Assembly (NCBI RefSeq): GCF_000090795.2
Contig: NW_003546372.1
Location: 1 to 31,264, forward strand
Length of the DNA stretch: 31,264 nt
Source: Amphimedon queenslandica
Taxonomy: Eukaryota; Porifera; Demospongiae; Haplosclerida; Niphatidae
Reading direction: 5' to 3'
The notes beneath the pieces were generated by a model, which searched no databases, was not told the DNA's origin, and was given only the letters and a program-made list of their open reading frames with translations. Each line of letters starts with the position of its first letter. Position 1 is the first letter of the stretch. Made by a program: the position numbers and the translations under genes. Of this stretch, positions 9,944 through 24,113 are shown in pieces.

Positions 9944-12128
9944 TTACTCTAGTTGATGTGGTAATAATGCACTACTCTTGTTTAAAGTTTTGAGTTCAGA
10001 ATAATAGTCTTCATTTAGTACTGTCACATCATACACAACAGTGGCAGCTTTTGTAAGAGGATATTCCTCTTGAAGTGTCTGTATCCACAGTGTTAAGCTC
10101 TCTTGTGTTGGAGGTTGACATAAACATACCCCAAGAATTATACCTAAAATAATTAGAATTATAATAAAATTGGAAGCATCTGGTTGATGTTTATAAATTA
10201 CCATCAGGATTTTCACTATCATTAGTGCTTGTAGGCAACAAACGTAGAGAATAATAAAAGAGAGGCATTTTCTGGAGCCACATTAAATGAGGACCATCAA
10301 CATGTAGTACAGTCTCTTCAGAGAAACTACTTGATTTCAAAAATGTCACCTGTTTCTTGCTACTAGCTGCTATTACAAAGGAATCAGTGTCACCTTCCCC
10401 CTCAGCTTCCTATACAAAATTACAAATACTAATGTATCCAGGGTTTCCCACAAAACATACTACTTGAGCTGCTGACAAGTATCTATGAACACAATTTTGG
10501 TCAGGATCAGCTCAAAGTTTTAATGCAACAGAAGAACATGCATGAGTATCAAAAAATTATAAAAATGAAAAATTCTCTTCTAGCAATTTTTGACAAAAAT
10601 ATCCTGTATATGAATCCTACTTAGCATTAGTAATAGTACTGTTAAAAAACTAATTTTAATCGGAACGAGCTTAAGCATTCTACCTGACATAAGTACATTA
10701 ATACATGTACCAGTATGCATCAGAAAAAATTATAAAAAGGAAAATTTTCTCCTTTTAATTTTTGGCAAAATTTACTGTACTTTAGTACAGGGTCTTCGGC
10801 CAGATTTTTTAATAACTTTAAAAATTCATAAAAGATCCAAACTTGATCGGAATTAGCTCAAACTATATATGTAACATATAAGAACATGTATGTGTCAGAA
10901 AAAATTATAAAAATTAAAAATTTTCTTCTTTTCATTTTTGATGAAACTTGGGCAAATACCCTTTTATAATACAAGGTCTTGACCCAATTTTGGAACAACT
11001 TTAAAAATTCATAAAAACCTAAACTTGATCGGAATCAGCTCAAACTATATAAGCAACATAAGAACATTTATGTGTGCCAGAAAAATCATAAAAATTAAGA
11101 ATTCCCCACTAGTCATTTTTGGCAAAATTTAGACAAATACCCTGTACAGGGACTTTGGTCTGATGTTTTAGCAAATATAAAAAATTCATTAAAATTCTGG
11201 TTTTGATCATTGATTTAAATCAATTCAAAGTTTCTACGTAACATATTAAGTGCATGTATATACACCAAAAAGTTATCAAAATAGGGAATTATCTCCTTTT
11301 CAATTTTCACGAAATTTAGCCAAAGACCAAGTACTACTATAGTACAGGGTCTTTGGCCAGATTTTTGAGCAACTTCAAAAATCTACTGACAAGATGTTGA
11401 ATACTCTGCCAAAACCCTGTGGGAAACCCTAAATATATCATTGGTATCTTTACCTTTATGTTCCATACTTTACAGTCTTCTCCAGAAATCCTCTGCAACG
11501 CCATCTTACTGAGTGTGTATAAATCAGTAGGCATGTCTCCTTTAATGCGATAAGGATCAATATCTTCAAATTTATCAAACCAAAAGGCAATTCGTTCACA
11601 CTTCTGTACAGGTAGACTGATTCTACTGAAGGTCTCACAAAGAATGGTGTAAGTCACATTGTCAGGACGTATGCCATTGTCTTCCATTTTTGAGAGGATT
11701 TCCAATGCAAGGTCTATCTGCGGATGAGGCTTGGGCCACAGGGTATCAAAGAAAGACTTATTATTGAAACGGCCTTTTGGGAATAGGTCTAAAAGCCTGT
11801 TGTACGAAAGGAGATCCTTTTGTAAACCAAACTCATCCATTCGAGATAGTCCCTCCTTAATGAATTTCATATGGCCGCTTCGATTCTTTTCCAGTGACAT
11901 GTAAGACATAAGAGCTTCAGCAAATCTCTCCCTTACAGCCAAGCTCTGATCTTTTTTAGCTTCATCAAGGAGATGGCCATAAGATGAGGACTCTTGCGGC
12001 TCAAGATTTTTGCAGTCCTGAAAAGAAGTTTTTATTGTCCTTGCAAGCAGGAGCCTTGATGATAAATAATAATTTGAGAGGAGATATTTCTGGCTTGCTT
12101 TTCTTATGCACAAAGTAATGGACGCCAT
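9944..12128 (-). CDS. ECSIT: ECSIT, Toll-pathway and complex I assembly factor
   Basis: Three exons on the - strand: 12128-11454, 10409-10202, 10143-9944 (1083 nt, 360 aa). Family landmarks in order: L-D-L-F-P-K-G-R-F, then A-L-E-I-L-S-K-M-E-D-N-G-I-R-P-D (PPR-like helix pair), F-W-F-D-K-F-E-D-I-D-P-Y, and in exon 2 H-V-D-G-P-H-L-M-W-L-Q-K followed by Y-Y-S-L-R; exon 3 has L-T-L-W-I-Q-T-L-Q-E. ECSIT is an adaptor of TLR/TRAF6 signalling and, as a cleaved mitochondrial form, part of the MCIA complex I assembly machinery. The Arg/Ser-rich N-terminus (I-R-K-A-S-Q-K...) is a plausible mitochondrial presequence. Intron 1 (1.04 kb) is filled by a repeat element; intron 2 is 58 bp. Somewhat shorter than the human protein (~430 aa). 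Confidence 0.92.
10440..11430. mobile_element. TIR-bounded unit-array element in ECSIT intron 1
   Basis: Begins AGGGTTTCCCACA (10440-10452) and ends with its reverse complement TGTGGGAAACCCT (11418-11430), 991 bp. Inside are five diverged direct units with the landmark AGCTCAAACTATATAAGCAAC near 10509, 10669, 10855, 11037 and 11221, plus blocks GAACATTTATGTGT, AAAAATTATAAAAAT, TTTTGGCAAAATTT and AGGGTCTTTGGCC. No coding capacity, so non-autonomous. Removing it leaves an intron of about 52 bp, normal for this genome. No clear target duplication at the flanks. Confidence 0.75.

Positions 12129-12131
<3 letters not shown>
12122..12131 (-). promoter_or_regulatory. YY1-type motif over the ECSIT start codon
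   Basis: On the - strand the start codon lies within AAGATGGCGTCC, a full match to the YY1 consensus AANATGGCG. Start-codon YY1 sites are common in animal housekeeping and mitochondrial genes and also give a good translation context (A at -3). Seen in sequence; binding is inferred. Confidence 0.5.
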
Positions 12132-13162
<1,031 letters not shown>

Positions 13163-13324
13163 AACTGAAGTACTTGCAGTTCATTGCAACTTTACCTTGC
13201 AGTTATAAATATTTTAAGTGTTATTCTGTCTTTGCCTTACCTTCTCAGTGAACATATTATAATTCTATTATTATTATAAAGTGCCATTTAAACTCATTTT
13301 TTCTTTGATTGATTTCTTTATTAG

Positions 13325-13537
13325 AAGAAACGTTATAATGAAGGGGGGAGTGTGGCTGGTGTTGTTATATGTGACAATCACTTCTGTTTGTTATTACACA
13401 GTACACGAGACACCTACGGTGCATGGCCTCGCCCCTATAGCTGCTATGGTGCATGCCCGCACTTCAATAACTGTTTGATTATCAGCATGAAGAGAGTCTG
13501 CTCAACACTAGCTTCCTACAGTTGCACTTGCTCTTGA
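13325..13537 (+). other. Cys-rich open frame, possible exon of a small secreted protein
   Basis: After a convincing acceptor (TTTCTTTATTAG at 13313-13324) a frame of ~70 residues is open to TGA and carries eight Cys. The last six are spaced C-x3-C-x5-C-x8-C-x7-C-x-C, ending C-T-C-S. There is no ATG before the Cys region in this frame; an overlapping frame starts at ATG 13338 with a signal-peptide-like run (M-K-G-G-V-W-L-V-L-L-Y-V) but then loses the Cys. Either an exon of an unfound gene, a frameshifted pseudogene, or chance. Family not recognised. Confidence 0.2.
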
Positions 13538-14107
13538 ATACCTGCAGAAGTAGCAGCACTGCAGCACATACATGCAAGCAGCTCCAGCCCCTCCCATACA
13601 TGTAGATTGAAAGGTGTGGCATTCCATGAGTGGCAGCAAGAAGACCATGTGAGAAAGAAGCTTCACTTTTTCTTTACTAATCAGCAATATATGATAAACT
13701 TGCTGACAAAAAAAGTTGCTGCCTTTGTATGTTTGAGATAGTATAGGTACTTTAGTACCTATAACCCAGCAAGTTGTTGCTCTAGCGCTGCACAAACGAG
13801 TGACCTCAACAATTTCAAGTAAGTATAACTCTTCATCAAGTAAGATTTAGAGAAATCTGTTCATAATTTTTGAAGGCCATGTTCTAATCTACTGAAAAAT
13901 GCTACCAGCTATCTCTAAAGTGCCAACACAACGGAACTTGGCCCAACTACTCGATTTTCTTACTTTGAAGCTTCTGTACCTAGCACTTGTATTTGAGCAA
14001 CACAAAACAGTTAAGAAAGACTTTTCCACGTCAAAAAGAAAGATCTAGGAGCTTAGAACACGCTGTGCTAAAGTTATTGTTTATTAAAAACAAATTTCAG
14101 TTGTACA

Positions 14108-14133
14108 GAATGAATGAATGAATGAATGAATGA
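14108..14133. repeat. (GAAT)n microsatellite
   Basis: Six perfect GAAT copies plus a partial one, ~200 bp upstream of the copine start. No function indicated. Confidence 0.9.
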
Positions 14134-14344
14134 CAGACACACACAACAACTACCTATACCTCGCGTAGGCGAGGCCAACAAGAGAAATGATGCAAATAGC
14201 CACTGTTGTCATGAGTGTTGTGCAACAATTTAATTAGGGCGTGGCTATTAATTTTATGGGCGTGTCTCGAAACAAGGGCACTCCTCCAATTCCAGAAAAG
14301 AATTCAGTTGCAACATTACATTAGCAAAAAAGCAGAACAGAGTC

Positions 14345-17713
<3,369 letters not shown>

Positions 17714-17826
17714 TCAATTTTATATTAATAAACATTATTATTATTATAATTACAAATAGACAATAGTGACTTGATGATAAATAAACTTATAGCTAACATC
17801 ACAGTTGTACATGTACAGTTTCATTT

Positions 17827-19867
17827 TTACTTCACGGCAACTTTAACATTCCAACCAGATAATGCTGTCACTGCATCAGGTCCCTTTGATCCAGTGTTCT
17901 GCAAGCTTGGAAACTCATCTTCAGTCAAACTCACTTTAGATCGCTGAGTGGCTGAATGCCATGGCCTAGAATCACTTAAATCAGCTTGTAGATGCTTAGC
18001 CTTTTTGTTTTTACTACGTAAAGATGGTGGTTGCTGTGTCACAGATAAACCAGGAGGTGGTTTAACTGCTCCTGGTGGAACTGTAGTAGGTTTCTTGTCT
18101 CTATCAAACAAAGAATGGAGTTCAGCTCTTTTTATAGGATCTGGTAAAGTCTCTACAAGTTGTAGTCCAAATTCAGTCCAAGCTGAACCAAATATATCAG
18201 AACAGTGTCCATAATAATCACTAGCTGTTAAATCCCCTAACAAATACTGACCACTCCATTTCCTAAAGTGATTTACTTTCTTCTTATTGTTTCCTAGAAT
18301 TTTCTGTGCCATTTCAAAAATGTCAAACTCAGTTTTCAAATTAGAAGGCCCAGCAATGGGAGGGCTAGGATTAAAGCCAGGAGGTGGTTTAGATGCAGTA
18401 AGAGTGAGACCAGGTGGTGGTGCTACTGGAATAGATGAAAGAAGATGAGGAGGTGGAGATGGTTTGCTCTGTGTCTTTATATCAGTATCAAGTAATGGCC
18501 ACTCATTAGGTGGTTCCTCTACACTAATCTTTACTGTACTGAAAGAGGGTAGGGATGTATTCCGTACTATAGGACAACTATTGGACAGTGGATGAGTGTC
18601 TTTGATCTGTTGATCAGGTGAGTTCTCTTCGCTGTTGCTCCTAGCTGAATTAGTGTCTTTCTTCTGTTCCGTAAGAGATAATGCTTTAGCTGTTTCTATG
18701 TCATCAATCTCTTTGCTGTAGAGTATAAAAGATGCGATTACATTATAACAATAATGATAGCTTATCATACCTGGATGTTCTCTTCTGTCTCGTGTGATGA
18801 TACTGTCTCTGTGACACAGGAGGCATCCCTTCAACTTCCTCTGGAGCCTTACTATATACAAACCCAACATCAACTTGCCTCAACTGCTTGGCTTCAGCTT
18901 TACTCAATCCTTTGCAATGCTCCTTTGCTTTGTGTGCCTACAAATTGACAGACATGTACCTACATGCACTTTGATAATTAGCTTAGGGTATACCTGAAAG
19001 TCTAGCTTGGTCCTAAAAACTGTTGTGAATTTCTCATATCTGCAAGGACCCTCAGAGCAGAGGTAATGAGACTGACGGAAGTGAACCCTCAACTCAGCAT
19101 AACTAGCATAATAATCCTGACTGCCATCAGCTTCACATATGTGACACCAGAAGTGCTTGTTCTTCAGATGAAAGAACAGCGTCTCCGTGTCTAAGAACCT
19201 CTCGTCACAAAACTGGCACAGGGGGTGTCCCTTGTAGGCAGAGTCATCAGGATCCCCCTCTCGGCGGTGTCGGGCCAGTTGTTCTCGTGTATACAATCGA
19301 TACTCATGAGGGAATAGCTTAAGATTAGATACACATATGTCACACATGGACAAGTTATGATCTTTACGTAAATGATCCTGTAGCGATTTCATGTTCGTAA
19401 ATCTCGGCCTTCCTATTTCATGTCCCCTCCCAATTCCTCCTTCATCCCTCTTGGTCCCTCCCCCTTCCTCACACTTGATGCACCGTGGGATCTTTAGGGA
19501 CTCAAAGGCGGCATATAACTCACGGGACTCAAACAGGAATCCAGATTTTCGATCGTAAAGTTTCTTTTGTGAAGGAATTGAAACAAAAGACTGTCTCTTC
19601 TCAACAACAATTACCTATTAAATGATAATTTTGATTATTCATTATTACATAAAGCCTATTCACTTTCTCGTTGTTCTCTCTACAAACTGGGCACTCTTTG
19701 GTATCACAGAGGACCCTCAGTCGAGCGGCACAAGTGAGACAAATGTGATGATCGCAGGGAGAGATGACCCACTCTTTAGTTTCGTGACAACACAAAGAGC
19801 AGGCACTTTCCATGGAGAGTCTACGCTCAGTTTGAATCTTGAGAGTTTTTGGTAGTTTACTAGCCAT
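17827..19867 (-). CDS. ZNF598: ZNF598/Hel2-type RING E3 ubiquitin ligase
   Basis: Four exons on the - strand: 19867-19664, 19614-18994, 18937-18771, 18715-17827 (1881 nt, 626 aa). RING at ~23-62 (C23, C26, C38, H40/H41, C43, C46, C59, C62), then the family's zinc-finger block: M-C-D-I-C, Y-T-R-E-Q-L-A-R-H-R-R-E-G-D-P-D-D, H-P-L-C-Q-F-C-D-E-R-F, F-W-C-H-I-C-E-A-D-G, H-Y-L-C-S-E-G-P-C. ZNF598 senses collided ribosomes and ubiquitinates eS10/uS10, starting ribosome-associated quality control. The C-terminal half has three PPPG-hydrophobic motifs (430-434, 441-445, 550-554), the GYF-domain ligand that recruits GIGYF/4EHP to repress translation, and E-D-E-F-P-S-L (596-602), typical of the family. 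Intron 1 could use a donor 15 nt further in; the chosen 49-bp intron aligns best with relatives. Confidence 0.93.
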
Positions 19868-20126
19868 TTATACGAGAAGATTGGCGAGAGGTTAAGCACT
19901 ACAATAGCTGAAAAGAAAGAGACAAAGAGACTTAAAACTGCACCTGCCAGTAGTAGATTTTTTTATTTTTAATTGCTTAGCTTTGTTAGCCACGCCCTCC
20001 AATCATTGATCAATTACGTCATTACGTGTTACTAAATTTAACACAAGTTATTCTAAACACACCAGTACAATCAATTGCACCATAATAGTGTCACTTTGGA
20101 CTTGGAGCAGTCAAAAAAACATTAAT
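19868..20126. promoter_or_regulatory. ZNF598 promoter and synaptogyrin 3' region
   Basis: 259 bp between two genes on the - strand. Carries GCCACGCCC at 19989-19997, i.e. GGGCGTGGC reading toward ZNF598, about 120 bp upstream of its ATG. No ORF. Confidence 0.4.
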
Positions 20127-21096
20127 TTAATATTCAGGTGGAGTATAATTATCTCCTCCCTGAGGCATTTTCTTTTCTTCTTCATCGTCGTAATTTTCCG
20201 GAGCATCGTTGTCGCCCTCTTGGCCGGCAGCATTTAAGCCTCTACAATCACGATCAGTCCCTCTCAATATCCAAATGAGAAACAAGACATTGAAAACAAT
20301 GATAGCAATCTGTGAAGGATTCAGAAAGAGAGAGGGAAAAGATAAAACAATGAAAACAAAAGTGTAATTTATTAACAAACACTCTTTCTTTTCACTTTCT
20401 GACTAGCATACCCAAAGTATAACTGAGAAGAATGAAAAGGTTATTGTTGCCCTGAGACAGTTTGTGACACTGGCAGAATAGTTAGATTTAAAAATATCCT
20501 CAGTTTTTCTGTACTGATCGGTTGTATAGCAGAAACAAACAAACCACAGAAAGCACCAAAACCCGTTCACAATTAAATCAAGGATAATGATACCAGTCTT
20601 TGCCTACATAATGTAACAAGAGAGATGAGACAACACTATAGACACACAAGACACTGTTGTACACAATTAAAATATACAAGTGTACCACCCACCTCAGCAA
20701 TAGCTACACGCAAATAATTTTTTGACTCACTATTATGTATCCGGAAAAATCGACCACAACCATAGCAACATCCTTAAAAAGGAAAGCAATGCAAATGAGA
20801 AATGCTATGACACCAATTCCAATGGCATAGTTACAGGCCCCTGAACCATTATACAAGCAGGCACTATCACCAGCATTATTTTTTTTTACAATCCCTTTGT
20901 CTGACATGCAGCCAAAGACAATGATGGAGAAAAGCTACAAAATATTAATGAAAGCAATGAGGATTATTAGGATGACAAGGCTCACTATTCCAACGAGTCT
21001 CAGGTATATTAGAGGAGAGAGAGCAAACTCTTTGAGAAAGACCACGGGCTGCTCTGTCCTTATCTTCAGTGCTGCCGGAGATCCATTAAAATTCAT
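20127..21096 (-). CDS. SYNGR: Synaptogyrin
   Basis: Four exons on the - strand: 21096-20986, 20934-20731, 20603-20412, 20309-20127 (690 nt, 229 aa). Four membrane segments of the MARVEL fold at ~28-50, ~83-104, ~110-133 and ~158-183. Landmarks: L-F-S-I-I-V-F-G-C in TM1, G-A-C-N-Y-A-I-G-I-G-V-I-A-F-L in TM2, F-W-C-F-L-W-F-V-C-F-C-Y in TM3 and A-T-I-T-F-S-F-F-S-V-I-L-W in TM4. Length matches animal synaptogyrins (~220-235 aa). Synaptogyrins are abundant in synaptic vesicles but also occur on small trafficking vesicles in non-neural cells. Both ends face the cytosol; the acidic tail ends Y-T-P-P-E-Y, a possible tyrosine sorting or phosphorylation site. Confidence 0.92.
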
Positions 21097-21225
21097 TGCT
21101 AGTCACTCGTGAGTAAGGAACTATGGAAGGAGAGAGAAAGCGAGGGGAAAAGTGATTCTGATTTAGTCACACCTAGATCTACCACTGTACCACACCCCAC
21201 TGACCCCAGGGCAAAATGATTGCAA
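21097..21225. promoter_or_regulatory. Bidirectional promoter, synaptogyrin / TRMT1
   Basis: 129 bp between divergent start codons, with a CCACACCCCA box at 21190-21199 (KLF/Sp-type). No TATA box seen. Confidence 0.45.
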
Positions 21226-24056
21226 ATGGCACATGGTCTCTCGCATGGTCTTCATCTCCTAAACTTGTGTAAGGAAAATCCATTGAAGGTGATTTGTGCA
21301 CGTTTCTCTTCCAAGATTCTAATGGAGCCCTGTAAAGATGGAGAGAGTGCGCAGGGTGATATCTATTCCGAAATATCTGAAGGAAAAGCTAGAATGTTTG
21401 TACCCAAACAAAATTCAGTTTTTTATAATCCTGTTCAAGTATTTAACAGAGACTTGAGGTATTATAATTAATTGTTATTATTATTATTATTATTATTAAT
21501 TTTACTATTTTTTATTTTTATTAGTCTTGCTGTGGTTGACCAGTATGCTAAAAAATACTGGAGATATCATCATCGCCAAAAAAGTATAGATATTATATTA
21601 TTACTTGCAACCATGACTATAGTATGCATGCAGGACCTTTTTGGAGAGCTGACTCTGGCTTAATAGCTAATGAAAAGAAACCTAATGAACCAGCCGAACC
21701 TGCCAAGAGTGACTCCTCCAATAATGAAGTAATCTGTTACTATATAAGTAGTTTCAGACACACCCATTTACCTCATATGTAGCCTGACAGACCTAAACTT
21801 AAGATATTGGAAGCATTAGCTGCATCCGGTCTACGCTCAATACGATATGCATTGGAAATACAATCCACACCTTGTGAGATAACTGCCAATGATTACAGCA
21901 GTGATGCGTACCAATCCATCACTGATAATGCTAAAAGGAATGGAGTGTCCAAAATTGTTCAACCATCATGCAAAGATGCAAGGTAATGGAGCTAAATCAT
22001 GTCACTATAGTATTAAAAATGGACTTAATTATTTATTTCTTTCAGGTTGTTAATGTACGAACATATTGAGCCGCTAGAACAATTCCATGTTGTTGATATT
22101 GATCCTTATGGCTCTGCAGCTGTGTTTCTTGATTCAGCTGTACAATGTATAAAGGATGGAGGTAAGCTTATATTAATGCCCATTGTATGTACCTGTGTTG
22201 TAAACAATATTCTAATAAATATGGCCACTGTACTCTTAATGGTAATACATAGGTTTACTGTGTGTTACGTGTACTGATGCTAGTGTTTTGTGTGGCAATC
22301 GTTCTGAGGTTTGTTTCTCCAAATATGGTAGTGTCTCGCTAAAAACCAAGTACTGTCACGAAATGGTATTCAGAGAAAGGAAACTCATTTACTTTAAATT
22401 GATTTATTTCTAGGGTCTACGTATCATACTGGCCAGTTTAAATAGTCATGCCGGTCGATATCAGAGATATATTCATCCCATTCTCTCACTTTCTACTGAT
22501 TTTTATTTCCGTGTGTTTGTAACAATATACACCAGCCCACTGGAAGTAAAAAAATCAGCTAGGTAGGTACTGATAATATTTTAATAATTTCTTTACTACT
22601 TCCACTCTCCCCTCTTTCTTCCCTTCTTCTTCTTCCTCAAGTAAGCTGTCTATGGTGTATCACTGTGATGGCTGTTCATCCTTCCATTTGCAGCCATTAA
22701 TTAAACTATCCACTACAAAAGACAAGTAAGACAATCTGATGATCTTACTGATGCTATCTCTCTTGTTGCCTTTGCAGTTCAATCAAGACTCATTCTTCTT
22801 TTGGTCCACCAATCAATAAGGACTGTGAACATTGTTCCAGTAACTTCAAAGTAAGCTGACAGCTGGTTTTTATATGAACAAAAACAGTGTAAAGCATGCA
22901 TTTTGATCTCATGTTGTGTAGAAGTTTAAGCTGATTCCAATTAAAAGAGGATTTTTAGAAAATTTCCAAAAATTTTGCCAAAAAATGAAAAGAGAAAATT
23001 TTTATTTTAATAATTTTTCTAAAGTTTGAGTTGGTTCTGATGGAAATTGGATTTTTTAGTTTTTTTTAAATTGCTTCAAAATCTCATACCATTTTGAATT
23101 AAACATTAATTCATAGTGTCTAATCTGTCTATATTTTGTAGTTTGGTGGTCCTGTTTGGTCAGACCCGATTCACGATGATATTTTTATCAGTTCATTGTT
23201 GAGTGACCTTCAAGAGACTAAAGATTGCTTTGCTACAAATAGCAAAATGATTGGTATGCTCTCAATGATGAAAGAAGTGAGCTTAATAATAAAGTGTACA
23301 TGTACATGTAAAATTTAATGATAATAGCAATAATGCTGGTATCCTATTATTATTGCTATCATATTTTAGGAGCTCAATAATGTGCCATTTTTTCATGACT
23401 TATCTCAATTATCTTCAGTTCTTCATTGTAACGTCATGAGGATGCTTGAAATGAGGTATTTTGGAATGAGCATCTCTCCCTGATGTTTATGTAACGTTAA
23501 GGTCTGCCCTCATGAATCAAGGCTACAGAGTTTCTTCTTCTCATACTAACCCGCAAGCAGTCAAAACTGACGCTCCACACTCTGTAGTCTGGGACATCAT
23601 GAGAGAGTGGGTGGGTCTTTTTTGATAAGCCACACCTTTTTAATAATGTTTTCACGTAGGTAAAGCGTAATCCAATAAAGAAAGTATCTCCAGACTCTCC
23701 AGCTGCTTGTATATTGAGCAAAGAGCCAAGGTAAGATGACATTTAAAATAGTTTATAAGGTTTTTTGCCACAATGGCAATATAAGTATAAAAACTGGTAT
23801 GCCATTGAAATGTATGTGTCTGTGTATGTAGTACTCAAGTTTCGTTTGATGTAAGAGAAGATGCAGAGTCAGTTTCTCGGCGTATGAAACTAGTTCGGTT
23901 TCCAAATAATCCACCAAACTGGGGGCCAAAACCACGAGCTAAAAGAAAGTATGTGAAGATTAAAGGAACAATAAAGTTATAATATACTGTATATATAGGG
24001 CAGAGGAAGAAATAGAAGATAATTTAACTGCACCAAAAAAGAGACAAAACAACTAA
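21226..24056 (+). CDS. TRMT1: TRMT1, tRNA guanine-26 N2-dimethyltransferase
   Basis: Fifteen exons: 21226-21458, 21525-21583, 21634-21728, 21783-21982, 22046-22161, 22253-22365, 22414-22562, 22642-22725, 22778-22850, 23142-23276, 23370-23455, 23502-23610, 23660-23730, 23832-23948, 23999-24056 (1698 nt, 565 aa). Uses S-adenosylmethionine to make m2,2G26 in cytosolic, nuclear and mitochondrial tRNAs. Seen: E-G-K-A-R-M-F-V-P ... [16 protein letters not shown] motif [11 protein letters not shown] (~138-148), catalytic D-I-D-P-Y-G-S (~213-219), two zinc CxxC pairs (H-C-D-G-C; C-E-H-C) and [11 protein letters not shown], then K-T-D-A-P. The His/Leu-rich start may be a mitochondrial presequence; K-P-R-A-K-R-K near the end is a nuclear signal. 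The CCCH finger of vertebrate TRMT1 is absent, as in yeast Trm1. Confidence 0.95.
21469..21500. repeat. (TTA)n tract in TRMT1 intron 1
   Basis: About ten TTA copies in a 66-bp intron between 21459 and 21524. No function indicated. Confidence 0.8.
22900..23110 (-). repeat. Single diverged intronic repeat unit, reverse orientation
   Basis: In TRMT1 intron 9. Read on the - strand it shows GGAATCAGCTTAAACTTC, an AAAATTATTAAAATAAAAATTT-like block and TTTTTTGGCAAAATTTT in the spacing of the ECSIT-intron units. One unit, no inverted ends seen. Confidence 0.55.
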
Positions 24057-24113
24057 TTACAATAAAATAATTAAAAAATTCTTTTTAATTTATTTTCAAT
24101 AAAAATGCACCAG
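24057..24113. terminator. Shared convergent polyadenylation region
   Basis: 57 bp between the TRMT1 stop and the STRA6-like stop. AATAAA occurs on the + strand at 24061-24066 and 24098-24103, and on the - strand at 24089-24094, so the two mRNAs probably overlap tail to tail. Confidence 0.6.

Larger units (their letters stand above)
13163..14344. other. 1.2-kb gene-poor spacer
   Basis: Contains the H3.3 3' UTR, a Cys-rich open frame at 13325-13537 (listed separately), a hairpin at 13742-13763 (TATAGGTAC and its complement around TTTA), a (GAAT)n microsatellite at 14108-14133, a small stem CCTCGC/GCGAGG at 14159-14174, and the copine promoter with GGGCGTGGC at 14237-14245 and GGGCGTGTC at 14258-14266. 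Several open frames on both strands are not supported as genes. Confidence 0.5.

Noticed and set aside
13508-13795. 95-aa Cys-containing ORF on the - strand
   Set aside because: No signal peptide, no recognisable domain, overlaps a hairpin and low-complexity sequence; no splice support.
20897-21112. + strand ORF over synaptogyrin exons 1-2
   Set aside because: Antisense shadow of synaptogyrin exons, which match a known family with correct splice sites.
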